Numbered from the stretch's first letter, positions 1-6,073 are shown. The stretch: DNA of 8,180 nucleotides from an uncultured Oscillibacter sp. (GCF_910587525.1 NZ_CAJULS010000106.1:1-8180); one strand, 5' to 3'. Made by a program: numbers and translations. Notes: generated by a model not told the origin, from the sequence alone.

Positions 1-1880
1 ACTGCGGCACCGGCGTGGCCTTTACCCGCAACCCCGCCACCGGCGAGAAGAAGCTCTTCGGTGAGTTTTTGACCAACGCCCAGGGCGAGGACGTGGTGGC
101 CGGTGTCCGGACGCCCATGCCCATCGCCGAGATGGCCGAGAAGTTCCCCGAGGCCTTTGCCCAGTTTGAAAACGTTTGCAAGACCCTGGAGGACCACTAC
201 CGGGATATGCAGGACATGGAGTTTACCGTGGAGCACGGCAAGCTCTACATGCTCCAGACCCGCAACGGCAAGCGCACTGCCCAGGCGGCTTTGAAGATTG
301 CCTGCGACCTGGTGGACGAGGGCATGATCGACGAGAAGAAGGCCGTGGCCATGGTAGAGCCCCGCACCCTAGACACCCTGCTCCATCCCCAGTTTGATGC
401 CGCGGCCCTGAAGGAGAGCAAGGTCATGGGCAAGGCCCTGGGCGCTTCCCCCGGCGCCGCCAGCGGCAAGGCCGTTTTCTCCGCCGAGGACGCCAAGGCC
501 TGGGCCGCCCGGGGCGAGAAAGTGATTCTGGTCCGCCTGGAGACCTCCCCCGAGGACATCGAGGGCATGAAGGCTGCCCAGGGCATCCTCACCGTCCGCG
601 GCGGTATGACCTCTCACGCCGCCGTGGTGGCCCGCGGTATGGGCAAGTGCTGCGTCTCCGGCTGCGGCGAGATCAAGATGGACGAGGAGAACAAGCAGTT
701 TGAGCTGGCCGGCAAGACCTATCACGAGGGTGACTGGCTGAGCCTGGACGGCTCCACCGGCAATATCTACGACGGCGCTGTTTCCACTGTGGACGCCACG
801 ATTGGCGGTGAGTTCGGCCGCATCATGGGCTGGGCGGACAAGTACCGCCGCCTGGAGGTCCGCACCAACGCCGACACCCCCGCCGACGCCAAAAAGGCCC
901 GGGAGCTGGGTGCCCAGGGCATCGGCCTGTGCCGTACTGAGCACATGTTCTTCAACGACGACCGTATTCAGGCCATCCGGGAGATGATCTGCTCCGACAC
1001 CGTGGAGCAGCGGGAGAAGGCTCTGGCCAAGCTGGAGCCCATGCAGCAGGGCGACTTCGAGGGCATTTACGAGGCCATGGAGGGCTGCCCGGTCACCATC
1101 CGCTTCCTGGATCCCCCCCTGCACGAGTTCGTGCCCACTGAGGAGGCCGACATCGAGGCCATGGCCAAGGACATGGGCAAGACTGTGGAGGAGATCAAGG
1201 CCATCATCGCCGGCCTGCATGAGTTCAACCCCATGATGGGCCACCGCGGCTGCCGCTTGAGTGTCACCTTCCCGGAGATCGCCAGAATGCAGACCCGGGC
1301 CGTCATCAAGGCTGCCCTGAACGTTCAGGCCCGCCATCCCGAGTGGGACCTGGTCCCTGAGATCATGATCCCCCTGGTGGGTGAGCTGAAGGAGTTCGCC
1401 TATGTGAAGAGCATCGTCACCGAAGTGGCCGACGCCCTGATCAAGGAGGCCGGCTCCAACCTGAAGTATAAGGTGGGCAACATGATCGAGATCCCCCGTG
1501 CCGCCATGTGCGCCGACGACATTGCCCCCATCTCCGACTTCTTCTCCTTCGGGTCCAACGACCTGACTCAGCTGGTCTTCGGCTTCAGCCGGGACGACGC
1601 GGGCAAGTTCCTGGACGCCTACTATGACAAGAAGATCTACGAGAACGATCCCTTTGCCAAGCTGGACCAGCACGGCGTGGGCCGTCTCATCAGCAACGCC
1701 GCCCGCTGGGGCCGGAGCACCAACCCGGATCTGCATCTGGGCATCTGCGGCGAGCACGGCGGCGACCCCTCCAGCGTGGAGTTCTGCCACCGGATCGGCC
1801 TGGACTATGTGTCCTGTTCTCCCTTCCGGGTGCCCATTGCCCGTCTGGCCGCCGCGCAGGCTGCTATTAAGGATGCCTGA
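1..1880 (+). CDS. ppdK: Pyruvate, phosphate dikinase (C-terminal part, 5' end outside window)
   Basis: This enzyme interconverts pyruvate + ATP + Pi and phosphoenolpyruvate + AMP + PPi in the cytoplasm; in anaerobic clostridia it often serves glycolysis or gluconeogenesis. The reading frame is open from base 3 and has no stop before the window edge. Numbering here starts at the GTG at 15, which is internal and not a start codon. Visible parts are the end of the nucleotide-binding domain (FTRNPATGE near residue 3; LQTRNGKRTAQAA near 80-92), the phosphohistidine domain (GGMTSHAAVVARG, with phospho-acceptor His201 and the regulatory-type Thr199 two residues before it), and the PEP/pyruvate barrel (EIPRAAM 492-498, FGSNDLTQ 512-519, GICGEHGGDP with catalytic Cys578). 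Adding about 254 residues puts His201 and Cys578 at the known His455 and Cys831 of the ~874-residue C. symbiosum enzyme, so roughly 250 N-terminal residues are missing only because the window is cut. The visible part is intact. Confidence 0.97.
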   Translation, partial: CGTGVAFTRNPATGEKKLFGEFLTNAQGEDVVAGVRTPMPIAEMAEKFPEAFAQFENVCKTLEDHYRDMQDMEFTVEHGKLYMLQTRNGKRTAQAALKIACDLVDEGMIDEKKAVAMVEPRTLDTLLHPQFDAAALKESKVMGKALGASPGAASGKAVFSAEDAKAWAARGEKVILVRLETSPEDIEGMKAAQGILTVRGGMTSHAAVVARGMGKCCVSGCGEIKMDEENKQFELAGKTYHEGDWLSLDGSTGNIYDGAVSTVDATIGGEFGRIMGWADKYRRLEVRTNADTPADAKKARELGAQGIGLCRTEHMFFNDDRIQAIREMICSDTVEQREKALAKLEPMQQGDFEGIYEAMEGCPVTIRFLDPPLHEFVPTEEADIEAMAKDMGKTVEEIKAIIAGLHEFNPMMGHRGCRLSVTFPEIARMQTRAVIKAALNVQARHPEWDLVPEIMIPLVGELKEFAYVKSIVTEVADALIKEAGSNLKYKVGNMIEIPRAAMCADDIAPISDFFSFGSNDLTQLVFGFSRDDAGKFLDAYYDKKIYENDPFAKLDQHGVGRLISNAARWGRSTNPDLHLGICGEHGGDPSSVEFCHRIGLDYVSCSPFRVPIARLAAAQAAIKDA

Positions 1881-1920
1881 AAAGGCAGTGGCTGATACTT
1901 TGTTGATTTGATAAGATAAA

Positions 1921-1964
1921 AAGGATGCGTTGCCTTTCTATACGCGAGGCAACGCATCCTTCTT
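1921..1964 (+). terminator. Intrinsic-type terminator after ppdK
   Basis: A perfect 14-bp stem (AAGGATGCGTTGCC at 1921-1934 pairing with 1948-1961) with a 13-base loop starts 40 bases after the dikinase stop. Only a short T-rich tail (CTT) follows before an A run, so the U tract is weak. The position directly after the gene and the perfect stem support a terminator role. Confidence 0.7.
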
Positions 1965-1996
1965 AAAAATTGATGCAATATTATTGCGATAAATTC

Positions 1997-2040
1997 ACAG
2001 CGGGGTACCCCGCTGTCTGGTGTTCATTGAACACCAGACA
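1997..2040. repeat. Two abutting dyads sharing three bases
   Basis: The first dyad is a 20-bp perfect palindrome at 1997-2016 (centre GGGGTACCCC). The second is a 12-bp perfect stem with a 3-base loop (TGTCTGGTGTTC at 2014-2025, ATT, GAACACCAGACA at 2029-2040). The bases TGT at 2014-2016 belong to both, so the two hairpins cannot both be fully paired. No T tract follows directly. The block could be a protein-binding dyad, an RNA structure or a dispersed repeat; the sequence alone does not decide. Confidence 0.6.
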
Positions 2041-2186
2041 ATAAACTTTGACTATAATTATCTGATTAAAAATCTATGAATTTACGGTGGGCTTGTCTGA
2101 TAAATGATGGAAGGCCCATTTCATGGCCTGAAAATTTTCGATATAAATCTTTTGATAGATAATAGAAAAATTGCAATCTTGGAGGT

Positions 2187-3305
2187 ATGAATATAACAGA
2201 TATGCGGCAGGCGGTAGAAACAATACAAAGAATCTATGAGATGTTGGAAGATGGAGAATCCAGAGAAATTTATATGACTCGACTTGCGTATAATGTGAGC
2301 GGTGAGAGTAAATATCTTATACGGCTGATGAATATTGCTTTTCAGCGTATGTGGCCAGGAAGATTTATTGATTATAGACATCTTGCGGGAATGGAGAAGA
2401 CATTGGCAAAGGTGCCAGAGAATCATAAATTTGTTTTGTATGGAGCAGGGAATGAAGGGAAAGATTTTCTTCCCTTGGCGAGGCAGAAAGAGGGATTTGT
2501 CGGTTTTTGCAGCTCAACAGGTGTGAAGCAGAAAAACGGCTATTTGGGTTATCCGGTCATGTCTCCGAGGGAATTGCTGTCTCGCCGGGATTTGTATGTT
2601 GTGGTTGCCACATCGGCTGCCAGAGATGAATTGCTTGGCATTTTAGAGAATGGAAATTATCCTGCGGAAATGATTATTGATGGACCCGCATATTATAGCG
2701 AAAAGTTTGGCGAGGCGGAGCAGTATTTTGGTCCAAAATTTATAAAATTTTGCGACGAGGAGACCTTTGTTGATGTTGGCTGTTACGATTTCAGATCAGC
2801 ACTTGCGCTGGGGAGACACTGTAAATGTGTAAAGAAGGTATATGCCTTCGAGCCGGACCCGGAGAATTACAAGAGGTGTCTGCAAAATGCTGAAAGCCGA
2901 AGCCGGATTCAAGATGTTCAAATTTTGCCATACGGTGTGTGGAGCGAAAAGACAACGTTGCAATTTAGCGCATGTGGTACAGTCGAATCCTCCTTCTGCG
3001 AAGAGAACACGATGAGTGTTTCAATTCCAGTCACGACCATTGACAATACAATTGATCCGTGTGACCGGGTGACTATGATCAAGATGGATATTGAGGGTTC
3101 AGAACTGGAGGCTCTGAAAGGAGCTAGGGAAACCATTTTGCGTGACAAGCCGAAGCTTGCCATCTCCATTTACCACAAGATGGAGGATATGTGGGAGATT
3201 CCGCTGTATATTAAGGAGTTAGTTCCAGAATATCGTTTTTATATCCGGCACCACAATAGTGGCGGCTTTGCCGAAAGTGTTTTGTATGCAGTGATGCCGG
3301 AATAA
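2187..3305 (+). CDS. FkbM-family SAM-dependent methyltransferase with N-terminal Rossmann-like domain
   Basis: Predicted 372-residue cytoplasmic protein. The C-terminal half is an FkbM-type O-methyltransferase: SAM-binding motif I FVDVGCYDF (194-202), the acidic motif FEPDPENY (221-228), IKMDIEGSELEALKGA (298-313), and LAISIYHKMEDMWEIP (324-339) typical of the family. Residues 82-165 resemble a small Rossmann fold (VLYGAGNEG at 83-91, then GYPVMSPREL and VVVATS), a module often found in front of FkbM domains in Firmicutes. Residues 1-60 are helical and charged. FkbM proteins methylate hydroxyl groups of sugars, lipids or natural products; the substrate here is unknown, since no glycosyltransferase or biosynthetic gene sits nearby. 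The gene is much more AT-rich than its neighbours, which suggests transfer. GGAGG at 2181-2185 lies only one base before ATG 2187; the next in-frame ATG (2202) would have a 16-base gap, and a TAG at 2163 with no start after it excludes an upstream start. Confidence 0.88.
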   Translation: MNITDMRQAVETIQRIYEMLEDGESREIYMTRLAYNVSGESKYLIRLMNIAFQRMWPGRFIDYRHLAGMEKTLAKVPENHKFVLYGAGNEGKDFLPLARQKEGFVGFCSSTGVKQKNGYLGYPVMSPRELLSRRDLYVVVATSAARDELLGILENGNYPAEMIIDGPAYYSEKFGEAEQYFGPKFIKFCDEETFVDVGCYDFRSALALGRHCKCVKKVYAFEPDPENYKRCLQNAESRSRIQDVQILPYGVWSEKTTLQFSACGTVESSFCEENTMSVSIPVTTIDNTIDPCDRVTMIKMDIEGSELEALKGARETILRDKPKLAISIYHKMEDMWEIPLYIKELVPEYRFYIRHHNSGGFAESVLYAVMPE

Positions 3306-3570
3306 AATAATCAAACACCGCCGGCAAACAAAAACAAGAGATCTGTTCTAAGCAGCACTTAGAGGCACAGTCCGGCAAGACAGAAATTCATATTTGGTTC
3401 TGTTTTGTTGACTACCGTACGGCCTGCTGTCAAAACCCGGATAAGAGAATTCCGTCCCAGCCAATGGCTGGGGCGGAATTCTCTTATCCGCCCTGCCGCA
3501 CCACTGGGGACGGGAACATATAATGAGTTAGTTAGACCATTATGACCCATCCTGCCCAGGAGGAATTGAT
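3306..3570. other. Gene-free region upstream of the SOD-like gene
   Basis: Holds the long hairpin listed separately, a small stem TCTAAG/CTTAGA (3347-3352 with 3358-3363), and a perfect TATAAT at 3519-3524 that lies 46 bases before the SOD-like start and could be its -10. No matching -35 is present at 16-18 bases (CCGCAC at the 17-base position), so the promoter call is weak. The first ~130 bases remain AT-rich like the methyltransferase gene; GC content rises again from about 3420. Confidence 0.4.
3438..3490. repeat. 25-bp near-perfect hairpin with 3-base loop
   Basis: The left arm 3438-3462 (starting CGGATAAGAGAATTCCG) pairs with the right arm 3466-3490 over 25 positions, with one G-U-type pair (3455 with 3473) and loop AAT. 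Each arm carries GAATTC. No T tract follows (next bases CCCTGCC), so it is not a standard intrinsic terminator. It lies 133 bases after the methyltransferase stop and 81 before the SOD-like start. It could be an RNase III substrate, a cruciform-forming site, a transcription barrier or a mobile-element relic. Confidence 0.75.
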
Positions 3571-4206
3571 ATGAGTCAGCGATACCCGTTTCAAACTATG
3601 ACACTTGGCTTTGGACTCAGTTCATTGAGCCCTTACTGTGATCCGGATACCTTGTATCTGCACCACGGCCAATACTACGCCCAAAGGGTCCGGGAACTGA
3701 ACCACCTGGTCTCCAAGAACCGCCTGACAAACCTGACCCTGGAGGAGCTGCTCACACAGGACATCAACCTGCCTACTGCCCAGCTGGCCCGGCTGCAGGG
3801 AGCTGCCGGCGCTGTCTATAACCATGAGCTGTACTTTGACGGAATCCAATCTGTCATGGACACACCGCCGCTGAATAAGCTGACAGGCGTCCTCATCGGG
3901 GTCTACGGCTCCATGAGCGCCTTCAAACGGCTGCTGCTGGAGGCTGCCGACAGCCTCCCCGGGGCCGGCTGGGTATGGCTGGTGGCGGAGCGAAGCGGCG
4001 GACCTCACATCGTTATCACGGATAATAACGAAACCGTGGATCTCCAGGCTGTCCAGCCAATTTTTGTGGCGGACCTCTGGGAGCACGCCTATTTCCTGGA
4101 TGACCAGTTTGACAAGGAGAAGTATCTGGATTACTGGTTCTCCTTCATCGACTGGAACAAGGCGGAGAGCCGCTTTGAACAGTCCCGGGTGAGCGCCGCG
4201 GTCTGA
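3571..4206 (+). CDS. Fe/Mn superoxide dismutase family protein, atypical active site
   Basis: Predicted 211-residue protein, the usual length of the Fe/Mn SOD family, which converts superoxide to oxygen and peroxide. The N-terminal helical part holds LHHGQYYAQRV (30-40) and NHELYFDGI (84-92); the C-terminal part holds GAGWVWLV (131-138) and DLWEHAYFLDDQ (168-179). The four metal ligands His31, His85, Asp168 and His172 are all present. Gap-free comparison with E. coli SODs shows that the gatekeeper Tyr34 is Arg39, His30 is Tyr35, and the hydrogen-bonding Gln is absent from both places it can occupy (Ala81 in the Fe-type position, Asn153 in the Mn-type position). Metal binding is therefore likely, but normal dismutase activity is doubtful. 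No signal peptide is visible. AGGAGG at 3558-3563, seven bases before the ATG, fixes the start. The gene stands alone and ends at a shared terminator. Confidence 0.9.
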   Translation: MSQRYPFQTMTLGFGLSSLSPYCDPDTLYLHHGQYYAQRVRELNHLVSKNRLTNLTLEELLTQDINLPTAQLARLQGAAGAVYNHELYFDGIQSVMDTPPLNKLTGVLIGVYGSMSAFKRLLLEAADSLPGAGWVWLVAERSGGPHIVITDNNETVDLQAVQPIFVADLWEHAYFLDDQFDKEKYLDYWFSFIDWNKAESRFEQSRVSAAV

Positions 4207-4219
4207 CCTTTCAATCGAA

Positions 4220-4259
4220 AGAGCGCCGGTCCCGGCCTTCCTGCCAGGGCTGGCGCTCT
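4220..4259. terminator. Bidirectional terminator between convergent genes
   Basis: AGAGCGCC (4220-4227) pairs with GGCGCTCT (4252-4259). The interior can extend the structure through CCCGGC (4231-4236) with GCC-A-GGG (4243-4249). On the plus strand TTATTTT follows shortly after; on the minus strand TTTCGATT follows directly. It lies 13 bases after the SOD-like stop and 5 bases beyond the stop of the minus-strand AIM24-family gene, so it can serve both. Confidence 0.75.
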
Positions 4260-4264
4260 ATGCC

Positions 4265-4945
4265 TTATTTTCCTGTGGGGATAAAGGGGCGGATGGCCCC
4301 GGCCACGCTGCTGATGGGCATGGTCTGGAGATAGACCCGGCCCGGGCCGGTGACTACGGTGTTGAAGAGGCCCTCGCCGCCAAACACCATGTTCTTCACT
4401 CCGGGCACTGACTGGATGTCCATGGAACAGGTGGCGTCCATGGCGGCCAGGTATCCGGTGTCCACCACCAGGGACTGCCCCGCCGCCAGATCATACTCCA
4501 TCACAAAGCCGTCAAACTCCGTAAAGGCCATGCCCCGGCCGGAGAGCTTCTGCATGATGAACCCCTCGCCGCCGAAAAAGCCTGCGCCGATCTTCTTTTG
4601 GAAGAATACCGACAGCTCCACCGTCTCCTCGCTGGCCAAAAAGCCGCTTTTCTGCACCACCAGCTCCCGCCCCGGCCCGATCTCAAAGGCCCGGATGTCC
4701 CCGGGAAAGCTGGAGGCAAAGGCGATCATCCCCGGGCCGCCCTGGGCGGTGTAGCGGTTCTGAAACAGGGCCTCTCCGGCGAACATCCGGCCCAGGGCCT
4801 TGCCCAGTCCGCCGTTGGAGGTGGTCTCCATCTTCATGTTTGGGCTCATCCAGCTCATGCTGCCCCGCTCGGTAATCATGGTCTCCCCGGCGCTCAGCTG
4901 GCAGATGACAACGGGCAGGGGCTTTCCCTCAATTCGATATTCCAT
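4265..4945 (-). CDS. AIM24 / TIGR00266-family protein
   Basis: Predicted 226-residue soluble protein of the AIM24 family, a beta-rich fold of unknown biochemical role in bacteria (the yeast namesake is mitochondrial). Family features are the glycine-rich repeated turns: ITERGSMSWMSPNMKMETT (24-42), GEALFQNRYTAQGGPGMIAFAS (split across 58-78), FFGGEGFIMQKLSGRGM (123-139), VVDTGYLAAMD (160-170), and the closing FGGEGLFNTVVTGPGRVYLQ (188-207). I chose ATG 4945 because GGAGG sits 9 bases upstream on the minus strand and the family begins here; the frame remains open to 5083 but that part is out-of-frame translation of the upstream gene. The start lies 17 bases inside the end of the FUSC-like gene, which suggests translational coupling and a shared membrane-related task, but the function itself is not known. 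Confidence 0.9.
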   Translation of the reverse strand: MEYRIEGKPLPVVICQLSAGETMITERGSMSWMSPNMKMETTSNGGLGKALGRMFAGEALFQNRYTAQGGPGMIAFASSFPGDIRAFEIGPGRELVVQKSGFLASEETVELSVFFQKKIGAGFFGGEGFIMQKLSGRGMAFTEFDGFVMEYDLAAGQSLVVDTGYLAAMDATCSMDIQSVPGVKNMVFGGEGLFNTVVTGPGRVYLQTMPISSVAGAIRPFIPTGK

Positions 4946-5531
4946 CGCGTTCGTCCTCCGTTTTTTCATTGATATTTGGGGGCTCCTCCGCTTTGCGAAA
5001 GAGCCGGTAAAAGCGCTCCATAAACCGGAAAGTAAAGCCCCCGGGAAACACGCTGTTGACCACCAGGGCCATGATGACGCCAATACCGGTGTCGAAAATG
5101 CGGTTCAGGGCGTAGGTGATGTAGCTCTCCACTGGGGTGTTGAAGAGGATGATGCAAAGCACCACGCCGCCGGGCTGCACGCCTCCCACCCAGAAGATCT
5201 GGCACAGAAGGATCAGCGCCACAGTGCCTATAAACACCAGGGGCACCAGCAGCAGGGTGTGTCCGCCCTCCGGATAGAAGATCAGGTAAATCCGGAAGAG
5301 GGCCATGCCCAGAAGCCCGCCGATGGCGGTGCCGAAGAGGCGGTTTCCGCCGTGGAGCTTGGAGTTCTCCAGGTCGCTGCCCATGCCGAAGATGGCGCCG
5401 ATGCAGGCGAAGGCGGGGCTGCGGTCCAAGAAGTAGTAGATGAACGCACAGAGCGCGGCGGCCAAAGCTGTTTTGATATTGCGCATTCCGATTTTGGGGA
5501 GACGGCGGGGGAATTGGCCGGTTTGGCTCAT
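4929..5531 (-). CDS. FUSC / aromatic acid exporter-like membrane protein
   Basis: Predicted 200-residue integral membrane protein resembling the FUSC/ArAE (DUF939-type) family, whose better-known members export aromatic acids; substrate here unknown. About six hydrophobic segments are visible, near residues 19-36, 38-52, 66-83, 94-113, 116-132 and 147-163. Two family-like motifs are clear: NRLFGTAIGGLLG (63-75) and ALNRIFDTGIGVIMALVVN (141-159). The charged tail (ERFYRLFRKAEEPP and onward) is cytoplasmic and short; the large cytosolic domain of long FUSC proteins is absent, which is normal for the short Firmicute type. The start at ATG 5531 follows AGGAGA at about 8 bases on the minus strand; an ATG at 5594 in the same frame lies on the predicted transcription start and has no ribosome site. 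The gene overlaps the following AIM24-family gene by 17 bases and has its own promoter. Confidence 0.87.
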   Translation of the reverse strand: MSQTGQFPRRLPKIGMRNIKTALAAALCAFIYYFLDRSPAFACIGAIFGMGSDLENSKLHGGNRLFGTAIGGLLGMALFRIYLIFYPEGGHTLLLVPLVFIGTVALILLCQIFWVGGVQPGGVVLCIILFNTPVESYITYALNRIFDTGIGVIMALVVNSVFPGGFTFRFMERFYRLFRKAEEPPNINEKTEDERDGISN

Positions 5532-5584
5532 GAAAATCTCTCCTGACCAGCGGGCCGGATTGGAAGAGGCCCGTATATATAACC

Positions 5585-5613
5585 AGTATATCACGGCGCA
5601 ATTCAGATGAAAA
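5585..5613 (-). promoter_or_regulatory. Sigma-A-type promoter for the FUSC/AIM24 pair
   Basis: On the minus strand TTTTCA (5613-5608) and TATACT (5590-5585) are separated by exactly 17 bases; they match 4/6 and 5/6 of the consensus. Transcription would start near 5578, giving a leader of about 47 bases to the ATG at 5531. Phased A/T tracts lie just upstream. Confidence 0.65.
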
Positions 5614-5621
5614 GGCCACTA

Positions 5622-5653
5622 CGCAAAAATTTGCGAAATTTTGTAAAATTTTG
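5622..5653. promoter_or_regulatory. Phased A/T tracts upstream of the FUSC promoter
   Basis: Three tracts, AAAAATTT (5625-5632), AAATTTT (5636-5642) and AAAATTTT (5645-5652), have centres about 10 bases apart, the helical repeat. AAATTTTG occurs twice as a direct repeat (5636-5643 and 5646-5653). The left tract sits in the small dyad CGCAAA-AA-TTTGCG (5622-5635). The block lies about 12 bases upstream of the -35 hexamer, where UP elements, curved DNA or a regulator site are common. Confidence 0.5.
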
Positions 5654-5664
5654 CGCAAGGCCGG

Positions 5665-5713
5665 CGGACAAAAGGGCCCCGGCGCTCCGCACGGCAGCAC
5701 GGAACGCCGGGGC
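5665..5713 (-). terminator. Intrinsic terminator after the HPr-like gene
   Basis: GCCCCGGCG (5676-5684) pairs with CGCCGGGGC (5705-5713). After one mismatch the stem continues with TCCG (5686-5689) and CGGA (5700-5703), leaving a 10-base loop. Read on the minus strand the stem is followed by CCTTTTGT. It lies 20 bases past the stop of the HPr-like gene. On the plus strand TTCTCTTTT also follows, so it may act both ways, though no plus-strand gene ends here. Confidence 0.75.
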
Positions 5714-5733
5714 TTCTCTTTTCGGATGGCGGC

Positions 5734-5955
5734 TCAGGCCATCTTGTGGACCAGCCGGTCCAGGCTTCTGGGATCGACGCTGTCCTCTGTCACCACGTTG
5801 ACCCGCTTGCCGATCAGGGCATACAGGCCCAGCAGGGAGCGGGCGTCCAGCATCAGCGTATCGGTACTCAGCCATACCTCGTAGGGCGTGTGGGTGGCCA
5901 GCTCATTGATCTTCTCCACCTGGTCACGATTTTTTATATCAAGCGTTTTAACCAT
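5734..5955 (-). CDS. Small HPr-like protein lacking the phospho-histidine
   Basis: Predicted 73-residue cytoplasmic protein. Residues 27-72 follow the second half of HPr/Crh: VWLSTDTLMLDARSLLGLY (27-45) aligns with the HPr segment leading into KSIMGLMSL, then VNVVTED and a C-terminal helix SLDRLVHKM. Ser40 takes the place of regulatory Ser46. The first part (IKNRDQVEKINEL) has no counterpart of the His15 loop, and the protein is about 12-14 residues shorter than HPr, so it cannot carry phosphate from enzyme I in the usual way. Crh of Bacillus is a known His-less relative that works in catabolite control; a similar regulatory role here is inference. ATG 5955 is set by AAGGAGG eight bases upstream on the minus strand. 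An upstream frame extension to 6123 crosses the promoter and is not coding. The gene appears monocistronic, with its own promoter and terminator. Confidence 0.85.
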   Translation of the reverse strand: MVKTLDIKNRDQVEKINELATHTPYEVWLSTDTLMLDARSLLGLYALIGKRVNVVTEDSVDPRSLDRLVHKMA

Positions 5956-6067
5956 CGGATTTTCCTCCTTTTGAATCCACGCGGTTGAGCCGGGGCACTG
6001 CCGGGAGGACGGCGGGATATGGCCGTCACCTGCTCCCCGGGCCCGGCCCGGTCTCCTCTTGGAGATT
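5956..6067 (-). other. GC-rich structured leader of the HPr-like gene
   Basis: The predicted transcript has about 110 untranslated bases. A hairpin CCGGGC/GCCCGG with a 3-base loop occupies 6037-6051. Next to it, CUCC (6064-6061 on the minus strand) can pair with GGAG at 6056-6053 or, enclosing the GC hairpin, with GGAG at 6036-6033, so two short alternative folds exist. The stems are short and no known riboswitch class was recognised. Confidence 0.3.
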
Positions 6068-6073
6068 GACCAT

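Larger units (their letters stand above)
1881..2186. other. Gene-free AT-rich region between ppdK and the FkbM gene
   Basis: This stretch holds the ppdK terminator and the paired dyads listed separately. After them comes a perfect TATAAT at 2053-2058, but no good -35 hexamer at 16-18 bases; TTGAAC at 2027-2032 is 20 bases away and lies inside the second dyad. A TTGACT at 2048-2053 overlaps the TATAAT and has no clear -10 of its own. A weak stem TGGGC/GCCCA (2088-2092 with 2114-2118) lies further on. The promoter of the methyltransferase gene is probably here but I cannot place it with confidence. No coding region was seen. Confidence 0.5.

Noticed and set aside
369..1790. 473-codon open frame on the minus strand inside ppdK
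   Set aside because: It lies wholly antisense to a well-conserved enzyme, has a repetitive Leu/Gly/Val/His-rich sequence and no motif; GC-rich codon bias in ppdK explains the missing stops.
3359..3550. 63-codon minus-strand open frame
   Set aside because: It passes through both arms of the 25-bp hairpin, and its sequence shows no recognised domain.
4946..5083. N-terminal extension of the AIM24-family protein
   Set aside because: It re-reads the end of the FUSC-like gene in another frame; ATG 4945 has a good ribosome site and matches where the family begins.
4800..5546. 248-codon plus-strand open frame
   Set aside because: It is antisense to the FUSC-like and AIM24-family genes, is rich in His, Gln and Ala, and has no domain or ribosome site.
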